Positions 50,921 to 59,445 of a DNA stretch of 64,000 bases are shown in pieces. The notes under the pieces are model-generated. The model made no database searches. It saw nothing but the letters and a program-made list of their open reading frames with translations, and had not been told where the DNA came from. Source of the DNA: Mucilaginibacter sp. (GTDB lineage Bacteria > Bacteroidota > Bacteroidia > Sphingobacteriales > Sphingobacteriaceae); contig NZ_JAQBOF010000010.1 in the NCBI RefSeq assembly GCF_028288185.1, positions 1 to 64,000 on the forward strand. Reading direction: 5' to 3'. Numbering within the stretch: the stretch's first letter is position 1; each line of letters opens with the position of its first letter. The position numbers were made by a program, and so were the translations under genes.

Positions 50921-52312
50921 CTACAACAAATAACTCACCCCTTTTTCAGGAATTATAACCGGGTAACCTTCTGCTTCTAAACTATCAGCCAATGCCTGCA
51001 TACTGCTTTCTTCGCCGTGTACAAGGTAGATGCCTTTCAATTGGGCCTTATCTTGATGTTTAATGTTGTCTACAAGGTCGGCATGGTCGCCGTGGGCACT
51101 TAGTACGTCTGTTTGTTTAATAGTGGCATATACGGCCAGATCGCGGTCCTTGATGTGTACTATCGAATCGCCGCGCAATAAACGATGTCCTAACGTTCCT
51201 TTAGCACAGTAGCCTATAAATAATATGGTACAATAGTAATTCTGGATATTATAAAACAAGTGATCCTGTATGCGTCCGCCCTCCAGCATTCCTGCTGATG
51301 AGATGATAATACAAGGCTCAAAATAATTGGAGATCTGGCGGCTATCTTTTAAAGTCTCCACATACGTCAGGTTATCAAATTCAAACTCATCGCCCTGCGA
51401 CATATAAAAGTCCTGCGCCTCTTTGTTTACCAGGTCATGATATTTACGGAAGATACCGGTAGCCATGCTGGCCATCGGGCTATCCACAAAAACCTTAACC
51501 GGCGGCAATAAACCGCTGCTAAATATTTTATTAAGCGAGTAAACTAATGATTGCGTACGTCCGATACTAAACGCCGGGATAATCATACGTCCCTGCTCTT
51601 TAATACAGCATTTATCAATATGTTCAATTAAAGTTTCTTCAACGCTTTTGCCGGTTGTATGCATCCTGCCACCGTACGTAGACTCAGTTACTATAAAATC
51701 GACAGAGGGTAGCGGTTGCGGGTCATCCAACACCGGGTAGTTTTTACGGCCTATATCGCCGGTAAAAGCAATTGACTTTTCGGTGCCGTTATCGTTTACC
51801 TTAAATACTGCTGCCGCCGCGCCCAACAAATGTCCAACCGGGATAAAAGTTAATTCAATATCGCCCGTAATTCTAAATGGTTTATTAAAGCCGATAGTAA
51901 CAAACCTGTCCATAGCGTCCATTACGTGCTTTTGCAGGTATAATGGCTGAGCGTTAGTACCAAACTTACCTTTACCATGCTTACGGCTTTTATGGGCCTT
52001 GTTTATGAATATATTTACCGAGTCAAGCAATAAAAGCTCGGTAAGGTCGGCAGTAGGAGGGGTTGATAGTATTTGGCCGTTAAATCCTAAGCGTACCAGC
52101 GTAGGGATGTTACCCGAGTGGTCTATATGCGCGTGTGTTAACACCAACACGTCTATATCGGCAGGGCTAAACGGAAAATCTTCGTTTGATTGTGTGCTAC
52201 GGTCCTTTTCGTAATCGAGCCCGCAGTCTATTAGTATTTTGTATTGGCCTATCTCAAGCAAATGCATACTACCCGTAACTTGCCGGGCAGCACCGTGTAT
52301 AGTTAATTTCAT
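50921..52312 (-). CDS. Metallo-beta-lactamase/beta-CASP RNA-processing nuclease-like protein
   Basis: A 463-residue cytosolic protein of the MBL-beta-CASP group (KH-less, RNA-specificity domain). Zinc-site motifs: HAHIDHSG (60-67, with His60, His62, Asp64, His65), PVGHLLGAAAAVF, and FTGDIG. The beta-CASP part includes ESTYGGRMH, GRMIIPAFSIGRTQSLVYSL and FVDSPMA. The C-terminal motif SAHGDHADLVD, then IYLVHGEESSMQALAD, completes the active site. Members cut RNA as endo- or 5'-exonucleases (CPSF-73-like); the target in this organism is unknown. The gene starts one base into the stop of the coiled-coil membrane protein gene, so the two are coupled. Confidence 0.9.
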   Translation of the reverse strand: MKLTIHGAARQVTGSMHLLEIGQYKILIDCGLDYEKDRSTQSNEDFPFSPADIDVLVLTHAHIDHSGNIPTLVRLGFNGQILSTPPTADLTELLLLDSVNIFINKAHKSRKHGKGKFGTNAQPLYLQKHVMDAMDRFVTIGFNKPFRITGDIELTFIPVGHLLGAAAAVFKVNDNGTEKSIAFTGDIGRKNYPVLDDPQPLPSVDFIVTESTYGGRMHTTGKSVEETLIEHIDKCCIKEQGRMIIPAFSIGRTQSLVYSLNKIFSSGLLPPVKVFVDSPMASMATGIFRKYHDLVNKEAQDFYMSQGDEFEFDNLTYVETLKDSRQISNYFEPCIIISSAGMLEGGRIQDHLFYNIQNYYCTILFIGYCAKGTLGHRLLRGDSIVHIKDRDLAVYATIKQTDVLSAHGDHADLVDNIKHQDKAQLKGIYLVHGEESSMQALADSLEAEGYPVIIPEKGVSYLL

Positions 52313-52836
52313 TAAGCTTTTTCTTTGCGGCGTATCTGGTTCCTTAGCAGGAATAGAATTATTCCAACCAGTATAAAAACAATGATCTTAAAGTTAAGCG
52401 ATGCTTTATCCTGTAGCCTGATATTCTCTTCTTGTTCTTTTTTTATTTTCTCCAGCTGATTCTGTAACTTGTTTATGGTGTACATAGATTCCAGAGCAGT
52501 ATTTTCGGTTTCTTTTGATTTGTCCAAAACCTGGCTTTGTTGAAACGTGCGGTACGCTAATAATATTTTAAGCTGTTGGTAAATTTCGTTATCCGTTTTA
52601 ACAATGTCCATTAGTATATCATTACTGCGGCGGATATCCTTTTTAGTTTGAAAACCAAAAATGCCGGTATGCTCGCTCAGGCTTTGGTCATACTGACCAA
52701 ATTTCTGACTGCGGACTGCCAGCATGCTGTTAATTTTGTTTCGCTGTACCTGGTAAGTCAGCGAATCTGAATTTGACTGTGCAAATGCACCGGCAAACAA
52801 AAAGCACATTAAGCCAAATAGTATTATTTTTTTCAT
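52312..52836 (-). CDS. Exported coiled-coil protein with C-terminal membrane helix
   Basis: A 174-residue protein of unknown function. A signal peptide ends near 19 (AGAFAQ). A mainly helical periplasmic region (about 25-140) includes a probable coiled coil (ALESMYTINKLQNQLEKIKK). A TM helix near 147-165 (IIVFILVGIILFLL) is followed by a basic RNQIRRKEKA tail. Thus a periplasmic helical rod is anchored at the C-terminus. It is coupled by 1-4 nt overlaps to the SAM hydrolase-like gene before it and the nuclease gene after it. Confidence 0.65.
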   Translation of the reverse strand: MKKIILFGLMCFLFAGAFAQSNSDSLTYQVQRNKINSMLAVRSQKFGQYDQSLSEHTGIFGFQTKKDIRRSNDILMDIVKTDNEIYQQLKILLAYRTFQQSQVLDKSKETENTALESMYTINKLQNQLEKIKKEQEENIRLQDKASLNFKIIVFILVGIILFLLRNQIRRKEKA

Positions 52837-53618
52837 GCGGTATAGTCAAAATCAATTATTACGCTATCGCCCAAATTTAAGCCTAATAAGCCGCTGGCGT
52901 TGCCTTTATTTATAGCTATCTCTAAGTGGTCGCTTATACCAAACAGGCAAAGTTTTTCGCCTTCGGGCACCTCGCTATAATGCCAGCTTAGATGATTAAT
53001 AGTTTCATTACGTTTAAAATACAAAGTAAACTGGCGGCCTTGCTGCACCTTGTTAAAAAACTCCTTGGTAATATTAGTAATTACATTTTGGAAAGAGTCA
53101 ATATAAATTACGGCGCCTTTAATTAAATTCTTTTCGATCACAGGTTGCAGGTTCATTTTGTTTTCGACCCCGGTTACCGGTATGCCAATTTCTGTTAGTT
53201 TGCCGCCTTTTGCCAGGTGGCAGGCAGTTTTCACAAATATATCCGCCAGGGGGAAGTGCAGAAATTTTAAATCCTGCATAATGTTTATTTCTACCATTTC
53301 CTGCGGATCATGGTTAAACATCAACGAGAAAATACCGTTATCGGCACCAACAAAATAGTGATTATTGTATTGAACAGCCAGATATTTGGTATGATCGCTA
53401 TATACGGTATCAATACCAATAAGGTGCACCGTATCGTCCGGAAAATAATGAAAACTATTTTTTAAAATGAACGCTGCTTGTTGTACATTGTAAGCGGCAA
53501 CGCTGTTGGTAATATCAACAATATTTACTGTCGGCAGCAATTTTAATATGCTTCCTTTAAGGGCGGCTTGATAAATGTCTTTATCGCCCAAATCAGTAGT
53601 TAAAGTTATTATTGCCAT
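52833..53618 (-). CDS. SAM hydroxide adenosyltransferase (DUF62 / chlorinase-fluorinase family)
   Basis: A 261-residue enzyme that should split S-adenosylmethionine with water to adenosine and methionine. The family opening IITLTTDLGDKDIYQAALKG, the VDITNSVAAYNVQQAAFILK segment, HLIGIDTVYSDHTKYLAV and FVGADNGIFSL are all present. The C-terminal beta-barrel has GAVIYIDSFQNVITNI, a hallmark of the family. It lacks obvious features of the rare fluorinase loop, so hydrolase activity is the expected one. It heads a small leftward operon; the physiological use of the activity is unknown. Confidence 0.9.
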   Translation of the reverse strand: MAIITLTTDLGDKDIYQAALKGSILKLLPTVNIVDITNSVAAYNVQQAAFILKNSFHYFPDDTVHLIGIDTVYSDHTKYLAVQYNNHYFVGADNGIFSLMFNHDPQEMVEINIMQDLKFLHFPLADIFVKTACHLAKGGKLTEIGIPVTGVENKMNLQPVIEKNLIKGAVIYIDSFQNVITNITKEFFNKVQQGRQFTLYFKRNETINHLSWHYSEVPEGEKLCLFGISDHLEIAINKGNASGLLGLNLGDSVIIDFDYTA

Positions 53619-53721
53619 TAATTTTTCAAATATTTATTACTAATCTTGTACAAGCTTTAGACGCTGCAAATATTCAATTTTTAATTCATAAAAATCGGCA
53701 ACAAAATAATCAAAATTACTA

Positions 53722-54681
53722 TTGAACGAGCTCAAAATATCAATTGAAAATATTAACCCCGCTGTTTTATGGGGCCCCAACAATGATCACTTCGAGATCA
53801 TTAAAAAACAATATCCAAAACTTAAAATTGTTGCACGCGGCAGCGAGGTAAAAGTGCTGGGCGATGAACGGGAATTAGTAATTTTTGAAGAAAAATTTAA
53901 CCACCTGATACAACACATAGAGAAGTTTGAAAATTTGAACATAACCGACCTGGAAAGAGTGCTGGGTTCAAAGGTTGATATAAACGCTACAAACGATCCG
54001 ACTACTGATAAATTTGCCAGCGGCGAGGTTATTGTTTTTGGCCCTAACGGTGTTATGGTTAAGGCCCGTACAGCCAACCAACACAAAATGGTTGATTGTA
54101 TAAACAAAAGCGACATCCTATTTGCCATAGGCCCTGCCGGTACCGGTAAAACTTATACTGCTGTTGCATTAGCGGTAAGAGCGTTAAAGAATAAAGAAAT
54201 AAAACGTATCATCCTTACACGACCGGCTGTTGAAGCAGGGGAGAACCTGGGTTTTTTACCGGGTGACCTGAAAGAAAAGATCGACCCATATTTACGCCCA
54301 TTGTATGATGCCCTGGATGATATGATCCCGGCTGAAAAACTTAAATTGTATCTGGAGAATCGTACCATAGAAATTGCACCACTTGCATTTATGCGTGGCC
54401 GTACCTTAGATAATTGCTTTGTGATATTAGATGAGGCGCAAAACGCTACCGATATGCAGTTAAAAATGTTTTTAACACGTATGGGCCCATCAGCTAAGTT
54501 TATTGTTACGGGCGATGTTACACAGATAGATCTGCCTAAAAAACAACAATCAGGCTTACATACCGCCCTGCGTATATTAACCGATATTAAAGGCATAGAA
54601 ATAGTTTACCTAAGCGGCGAAGACGTAGTAAGGCACAAACTGGTAAGAAAGATCTTAGAAGCTTACGGAGATATTCAGTAG
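53722..54681 (+). CDS. phoH: PhoH family P-loop ATPase
   Basis: A 319-residue cytosolic ATPase often linked to RNA metabolism. An N-terminal KH-like region (about 1-70, with YPKLKIVARGSEVKVLGDE) is followed by the PhoH helicase-like core: Walker A GPAGTGKT (137-144), RPAVEAGENLGFLPGDLKEK (about 163-182), Walker B VILDEAQN and TGDVTQIDLP. The start is most probably TTG at 53722, because no ATG lies in a suitable place and the family start (L/MNEL) fits. It is rightward, divergent from the SAM hydrolase-like operon and 84 nt before purC. Confidence 0.93.
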   Translation: MNELKISIENINPAVLWGPNNDHFEIIKKQYPKLKIVARGSEVKVLGDERELVIFEEKFNHLIQHIEKFENLNITDLERVLGSKVDINATNDPTTDKFASGEVIVFGPNGVMVKARTANQHKMVDCINKSDILFAIGPAGTGKTYTAVALAVRALKNKEIKRIILTRPAVEAGENLGFLPGDLKEKIDPYLRPLYDALDDMIPAEKLKLYLENRTIEIAPLAFMRGRTLDNCFVILDEAQNATDMQLKMFLTRMGPSAKFIVTGDVTQIDLPKKQQSGLHTALRILTDIKGIEIVYLSGEDVVRHKLVRKILEAYGDIQ

Positions 54682-54763
54682 AGTGTTGAGTAGTGAGTGA
54701 TGAGTGGTGAGTAATTTCTCGCGAGCTTAGAAACTCACAACTCATCACTCAAAACTCACAACT
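54681..54763. repeat. Long hairpin of GTGAGT-type units between phoH and purC
   Basis: Left arm about 54681-54718 has degenerate GAGTGTT, GAGTAGT, GAGTGAT, GAGTGGT units. Right arm 54730-54763 is the complementary ACTCACA, ACTCATC series. The core 19 positions differ at one site. The right arm ends two nt before the purC ATG. Confidence 0.75.
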
Positions 54764-54765
54764 AA

Positions 54766-55710
54766 ATGATTGCACTAAAAGAAACCCATTTTAATTTCCC
54801 TAATCAAACCAGTTTTTATAAAGGCAAGGTAAGGGATGTTTATACTATAGCTGATAAATACCTGGTAATGGTGGTAAGCGACAGGATATCGGCATTTGAT
54901 GTTGTATTGCCTGAACCTATCCCATATAAAGGACAAGTACTGAACCAGATAGCAGCCAAATTTTTAAAAGCAACTGCCGATATTGTACCAAACTGGGTAG
55001 TGAGCGTGCCCGACCCAAGCGTTACCATTGGCCGCATTTGCGAGCCGTTTAAAGTAGAAATGGTAATACGCGGCTATTTAGCGGGCCACGCCGCGCGCGA
55101 ATACGCTGCCGGCAAACGCCAGGTTTGCGGTGTTAGCTTACCCGAAGGACTAAAAGAAAACGATAAACTGCCCGAGCCTGTCATCACCCCGACAACTAAA
55201 GCTGCTGTGGGGCATGACGAGGATATATCAAAAGAAGAAATATTAAGACAAGGTATCGTATCAGTTGAGGATTATGAGCAATTAGAGCAATATACCAAAG
55301 CCTTATTCGCCCGTGGTACCGAAATTGCAGCCAAACAAGGTTTGATTTTAGTTGATACCAAATACGAGTTTGGCAAAGCTGATGGCAAAATATTTTTAAT
55401 AGACGAGATACATACGCCCGATTCATCACGCTATTTTTATAGCGAGGGATATACCGAAAGGCAGGCAAGCAATGAGCCTCAAAAGCAGCTGTCTAAAGAG
55501 TTTGTAAGGCGGTGGCTGATAGAAAATAACTTCCAGGGTAAAGATGGGCAGGTAGTGCCGGAAATGACGCCGGAGAAGGTGGAATCTATATCAGAACGGT
55601 ACATTGAACTTTACGAACAAATTACCGGCGAAGCCTTTGTAAAACCTGGAGGAATAAATATTTTAGACAGGGTTGAAGCTGCAATTAAAAATGCATTAAC
55701 ATCATTGTGA
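54766..55710 (+). CDS. purC: Phosphoribosylaminoimidazole-succinocarboxamide synthase
   Basis: SAICAR synthetase of purine biosynthesis, joining CAIR with aspartate using ATP; 314 residues. The opening [40 protein letters not shown], the signature [20 protein letters not shown] and the second signature [19 protein letters not shown] are all intact. This length matches the longer SAICAR synthetases of Bacteroidota and yeast-type proteins rather than the short E. coli form. It is translated from an ATG two nt after a long hairpin. Confidence 0.96.
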   Translation: MIALKETHFNFPNQTSFYKGKVRDVYTIADKYLVMVVSDRISAFDVVLPEPIPYKGQVLNQIAAKFLKATADIVPNWVVSVPDPSVTIGRICEPFKVEMVIRGYLAGHAAREYAAGKRQVCGVSLPEGLKENDKLPEPVITPTTKAAVGHDEDISKEEILRQGIVSVEDYEQLEQYTKALFARGTEIAAKQGLILVDTKYEFGKADGKIFLIDEIHTPDSSRYFYSEGYTERQASNEPQKQLSKEFVRRWLIENNFQGKDGQVVPEMTPEKVESISERYIELYEQITGEAFVKPGGINILDRVEAAIKNALTSL

Positions 55711-55763
55711 TTTTTATTTGTGAATAATGTATTATATTAGCACTAAATTACAGAAATAAAGAA

Positions 55764-56141
55764 ATGAAGTTTACTGTTGATAAACACGAGAAATATATTT
55801 TGCTGAAGCTCAATGAATCAAAACTGAACTCACTGATCACCCCGCAATTAAAGTCAGAGTTAATATTGATTAATACCGAAGGGCAGAGAAATATAATTCT
55901 GGATCTGTCTCAGATAAAATTTGCCGACTCATCGGGTCTAAGCAGCTTATTGGTTGGCCATCGTTTATGCAAAAATGCAGGTGGCTCATTTATCTTAACA
56001 GGTTTAAATGATGCTGTTTCACGTTTAATTACTATCTCGCAGTTAGAAACCGTTTTAACTATCGTCTCAAAATCAGAAGAAGGCATTGACCTTATTTTTA
56101 TGGAAGAGATAGAAAAAGAATTAAAAAAAGAAGCAAGATAA
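55764..56141 (+). CDS. STAS domain protein, anti-sigma factor antagonist type
   Basis: A 125-residue single STAS domain like SpoIIAA/RsbV. It contains NIILDLSQIKFADSSGLSSL, with Ser56/Ser57 in the DSSGL loop where partner kinases phosphorylate the family, and CKNAGGSFILTGLNDAVSRL. The C-terminal tail (EEIEKELKKEAR) is charged. No anti-sigma kinase is adjacent. It is followed after 21 nt by the RNase Z gene, and this STAS-rnz order suggests co-transcription. Confidence 0.9.
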   Translation: MKFTVDKHEKYILLKLNESKLNSLITPQLKSELILINTEGQRNIILDLSQIKFADSSGLSSLLVGHRLCKNAGGSFILTGLNDAVSRLITISQLETVLTIVSKSEEGIDLIFMEEIEKELKKEAR

Positions 56142-56162
56142 TACTTACATTGTTTACCTGAC

Positions 56163-57074
56163 ATGAAATTTGAGGTAACAATTCTCGGAAGTAGTTCTGC
56201 AACTCCTATTTATAATCGAAATCCTACATCGCAGGTGCTTAATATTAATGAGCGCCTTTATTTGGTTGATTGTGGCGAAGGTACGCAACAGCAAATGCTT
56301 CGTTTTGATATAAGGGCCAGCCGTATAGATCATATCTTCATCAGCCACCTACATGGTGATCATTACCTGGGCTTGATCGGGTTATTGTCATCCCTGCATT
56401 TAAACGGGAGAAAAAAAACCTTGAAATTATTTGGCCCACCGCAACTGATGGAAATTATCGACCTGCAGTTTAAATACTCTGAAACTACACTGCAATACGA
56501 AATTGATTTTTTTGCAACCGATGCTACCCAATCACAAGTAATTGTTGTTAATGACGATGTAACGATAGAAACTATCCCCCTTGACCATCGTATAGCTTGT
56601 ACAGGTTTTTTATTCAGAGAAAAGAAAAGACTACGTAAATTATTAAAAGACGAACTGGAGCGAATAGGGGTGCCTATAGAATTATACACTTCCTTAAAAA
56701 AAGGAGCCGACTATACAAATCCAAAAGGTAAGATTTATAAGAACGATACGCTTACCACAGATTCGGACGCGCCAAAAACTTATGTCTATTGCTCTGATAC
56801 ATTGTTTAATCCGCAATACTTTAAGCAAATAAGCAATGTTGATCTGCTTTACCATGAGGCTACTTTCCTGCATAATATGCTGGACAGGGCTAACGAAACC
56901 CATCATACCACAGCCCTGCAAGCTGCTGAAATAGCCGTACAAGTAAATGCTAAAAAATTACTTATAGGCCATTTCTCGGCCCGTTATAAGAGTTTGGATG
57001 AGTTGCTGGAAGAGGCGCAAAGTGTGTTCCCGAATACTGCTTTGGCGATAGAGGGAAAGACGTTTGTAATTTAA
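56163..57074 (+). CDS. rnz: Ribonuclease Z
   Basis: Zinc endonuclease that cuts 3' trailers from tRNA precursors lacking CCA, which fits the CCA-less tRNA-Ser in this window. It has 303 residues, the normal length of the short form. The metal motif is SHLHGDH (61-67; His62, His64, Asp66, His67). VDCGEGTQQQMLRFDIR, the exosite-like insertion and the closing YHEATFLHNM, HHTTALQAAEIA and LLIGHFSARY give the remaining ligands. It lies just behind the STAS gene. Confidence 0.95.
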   Translation: MKFEVTILGSSSATPIYNRNPTSQVLNINERLYLVDCGEGTQQQMLRFDIRASRIDHIFISHLHGDHYLGLIGLLSSLHLNGRKKTLKLFGPPQLMEIIDLQFKYSETTLQYEIDFFATDATQSQVIVVNDDVTIETIPLDHRIACTGFLFREKKRLRKLLKDELERIGVPIELYTSLKKGADYTNPKGKIYKNDTLTTDSDAPKTYVYCSDTLFNPQYFKQISNVDLLYHEATFLHNMLDRANETHHTTALQAAEIAVQVNAKKLLIGHFSARYKSLDELLEEAQSVFPNTALAIEGKTFVI

Positions 57075-57460
57075 CAAGTAGAGAAATCGAAGTTTTTAAA
57101 ACTAAATTTAATATTTTATAACATATTTCTCATTTCAGGTGATTCACAAAAGTGATTCACTCAGAATTTTTAAATTTTATAAAAATTACATAATTTGCTA
57201 ATTTACAATAAGCTAATTATGTCGACCTCAAGTTTTGGTACTGATTCAGGGTGATTTACTCATTTTTTATAAATAACTTATTTACAGTATGTTGCAAGCA
57301 AAAAGTGATTCAAGTGATTCAAAGTGATTCACTATTTTGTGAAACACTTACACGGTTTTATCGTTATGTAAACAGGGTAAAATTACCGCCTAATAAGACA
57401 TAAGTTATTGTTTCAGGCTGCTGATGATTTTAGTAATTTTACTAATACCAATACCAATCA
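57075..57460. other. 386-nt gene-free region with GTGATTCA repeats
   Basis: Very AT-rich and non-coding. It holds several copies of GTGATTCA(C/A), listed separately, and a TTAGTA/TACTAA stem close to the scoA start. It should contain the scoA promoter, though I found no clear TAnnTTTG box. Confidence 0.6.
57139..57347 (+). repeat. Cluster of GTGATTCA repeats upstream of scoA
   Basis: Exact GTGATTCA occurs at 57139, 57152, 57305, 57314 and 57324 (the last three in tandem with a 9-10 nt period). Near matches lie at 57242 (TGATTCA) and 57251 (GTGATTTAC), and a partly inverted GTGAAACAC at 57339. GTGATTCAC is almost its own reverse complement, so each unit could be a dimer-binding half or full site. 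Confidence 0.7.
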
Positions 57461-58165
57461 ATGAATAAAGTTTTTAATAATGCCGATGAGGCTATCCATG
57501 ATATAGCGGATGGCATGACCTTGATGCTGGGTGGTTTTGGCTTATGCGGCCTGCCCGAAAATTGCATTGCCGCCCTGGTTAAAAAAGGGGTGAAGGACCT
57601 TACCTGCATATCCAACAATGCCGGTGTTGATGATTTTGGTATAGGCCTGCTGTTAAGGCAGCGCCAGGTTAAGAAAATGATCTCATCCTACGTAGGCGAG
57701 AATGCCGAGTTTGAGCGCCAGCTGCTAAGTGGCGAACTGGAAGTTGAACTTATACCACAAGGCACACTTGCTACACGCTGCATGGCAGCAGGATATGGTA
57801 TGCCCGCAATATTCACTCCGGCAGGTATTGGTACCGAAGTAGCCATAGGCAAAGAAGTACGCAACTTTAACGGTAAAGACTACCTGATGGAATTGGCCTT
57901 TGACGCCGACTACGCCATAGTAAAAGCCTGGAAGGGGGACAGCATGGGGAATTTGGTATACCGGTCAACCGCGCGCAATTTTAACCCGGTTATGGCAATG
58001 GCCGGCAAGATCACTATTGCCGAGGTAGAAGAACTGGTAGAGCCTGGCGAACTAAACCCTGACCATATACATACACCTGGTATATATGTGCATAGAATAT
58101 TTAAGGGTACCAATTACGAAAAACGCATTGAACAACGTACAGTAAGAAAAAGACAGGATGCTTGA
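57461..58165 (+). CDS. scoA: 3-oxoacid CoA-transferase subunit A
   Basis: Alpha subunit of succinyl-CoA:3-ketoacid CoA-transferase, which activates acetoacetate for ketone body or fatty acid breakdown; 234 residues. Family marks: GMTLMLGGFGLCGLPENCI (glycine-rich CoA loop), CISNNAGVDDFGIGLLL, ELIPQGTLATRCMAAGYGMP and FNGKDYLMELAFDADYAIVKA. It overlaps scoB by 8 nt, so the two subunits are made together. Upstream lies a long non-coding region with repeated GTGATTCA, which may be its control region. Confidence 0.95.
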   Translation: MNKVFNNADEAIHDIADGMTLMLGGFGLCGLPENCIAALVKKGVKDLTCISNNAGVDDFGIGLLLRQRQVKKMISSYVGENAEFERQLLSGELEVELIPQGTLATRCMAAGYGMPAIFTPAGIGTEVAIGKEVRNFNGKDYLMELAFDADYAIVKAWKGDSMGNLVYRSTARNFNPVMAMAGKITIAEVEELVEPGELNPDHIHTPGIYVHRIFKGTNYEKRIEQRTVRKRQDA

Positions 58166-58817
58166 TAAAACAGGAATAGCGAAACGCATCGCCAAAGAAA
58201 TAAAAGACGGTTACTATGTAAACTTAGGAATAGGCATACCTACGCTGATAGCTAATTATATCCCTGAGGATATGGATGTTGTATTACAATCTGAAAACGG
58301 TTTACTGGGTATGGGGCCTTTCCCGTTTGAGGGCGAGGAAGACGCTGATATTATAAACGCAGGTAAGCAAACCATAACCACGCTGCCGGGCTCGGCTATA
58401 TTTGATTCGGCAATGAGCTTTGGGATGATACGGGCTCGTAAGGTAAACTTAACCATATTAGGTGCCATGGAAGTTGCAGAAAACGGCGATATAGCTAGTT
58501 GGAAGATTCCCGGCAAAATGGTTAAAGGAATGGGAGGAGCGATGGATTTGGTAGCATCGGCAGAAAATATCATAGTAGCTATGCAGCACGTAAACAAAGC
58601 CGGCGAGTCAAAGCTATTGCCGCGATGTACCTTACCGTTAACAGGTATCAACTGCGTTAAAAAAATCGTTACCGAACTAGCGGTGTTGGATGTACTACCC
58701 GGCGGCGGCTTCAAATTGCTGGAACGCGCACCCGGGGTAAGCATCGAAGAAATAAAAAATGCTACATCAGGAAGGTTAATTATTGAAGGTGATATACCTG
58801 AAATGGATATTAACTAA
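58158..58817 (+). CDS. scoB: 3-oxoacid CoA-transferase subunit B
   Basis: Beta subunit of the same enzyme, 219 residues. It carries the catalytic Glu46 in LQSENGLLGMGPFP, which forms the glutamyl-CoA intermediate, and GYYVNLGIGIPTLIANYIP, GAIFDSAMSFGMIR and GGAMDLVASAENIIV. Its stop overlaps by 8 nt the end of the leftward uridine kinase gene, a tail-to-tail arrangement without room for a terminator. Confidence 0.95.
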   Translation: MLDKTGIAKRIAKEIKDGYYVNLGIGIPTLIANYIPEDMDVVLQSENGLLGMGPFPFEGEEDADIINAGKQTITTLPGSAIFDSAMSFGMIRARKVNLTILGAMEVAENGDIASWKIPGKMVKGMGGAMDLVASAENIIVAMQHVNKAGESKLLPRCTLPLTGINCVKKIVTELAVLDVLPGGGFKLLERAPGVSIEEIKNATSGRLIIEGDIPEMDIN

Positions 58818-59445
58818 ATACCTTTTCTCTCAAATCTCTGGATATTTCGTCAGTAACCGCCTGTATACCATCAGCGGTATGGGTGTTATTCACTACCAAT
58901 TTATGGCAGCCGTCTTTATAAGGCAGCAAGAACTCTTTATAAGCCGGCACAACGTGGTTAATCCATTTATACATCACATCATCGTGCGAATAGCCGCGTT
59001 CCAGCAGATCGCGCTTTAGGCGGCGTTGTAGAGCTACGTCTTCATTAGCATCTACAAATATCTTCATATCGAACAAATCTGCGATGCCTTTAAAGTGTAG
59101 AATGAATAATCCCTCAACAATAATAATTGGTGCAGGCTTTATCTCCAGTATTTTTGGGACGATATTAGGGTTGTTAAACGTGTATTCTTTTTTGTAGATA
59201 ACCTCGCGGTTTAGCAGTTTGGTTACATCATGCTCAAACTGCTCATAATCAATCGTACGCGGAAGATCGAAGTTATAGAGCTTATTTTCTTCAGGAGTCA
59301 TGTTATGTGCTACAGGGATATAATAATCATCCTGCGATAGCAAACAAACCTCATCCGGCGAAAAATGATCTAAAAATCGATTTAAAAAAAACGTCTTCCC
59401 AGAGCCACTACCGCCGGCAATACCTACAATGTAAGGTTTATTCAT
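58810..59445 (-). CDS. udk: Uridine kinase-like P-loop kinase
   Basis: A 211-residue nucleoside kinase of the uridine kinase/phosphoribulokinase group. Walker A is GIAGGSGSGKTFFLNRF with GGSGSGKT at 11-18. LSQDDYYIPVAH is the family's substrate-binding DDYY motif, and NFDLPRTIDYEQFEHDV and IIVEGLFILHF follow. RRLKRDLLERGYSHDDVMY is the lid-type helix with the typical Arg. It differs from canonical Udk in detail, so the preferred nucleoside is not certain. It ends the envelope gene cluster and overlaps the LysM gene by 8 nt. Confidence 0.85.
   Translation of the reverse strand: MNKPYIVGIAGGSGSGKTFFLNRFLDHFSPDEVCLLSQDDYYIPVAHNMTPEENKLYNFDLPRTIDYEQFEHDVTKLLNREVIYKKEYTFNNPNIVPKILEIKPAPIIIVEGLFILHFKGIADLFDMKIFVDANEDVALQRRLKRDLLERGYSHDDVMYKWINHVVPAYKEFLLPYKDGCHKLVVNNTHTADGIQAVTDEISRDLREKVFS

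Noticed and set aside
57303..57332. CRISPR array
   Set aside because: Units are only 9-10 nt, without spacers of fixed length, and no cas genes are present.
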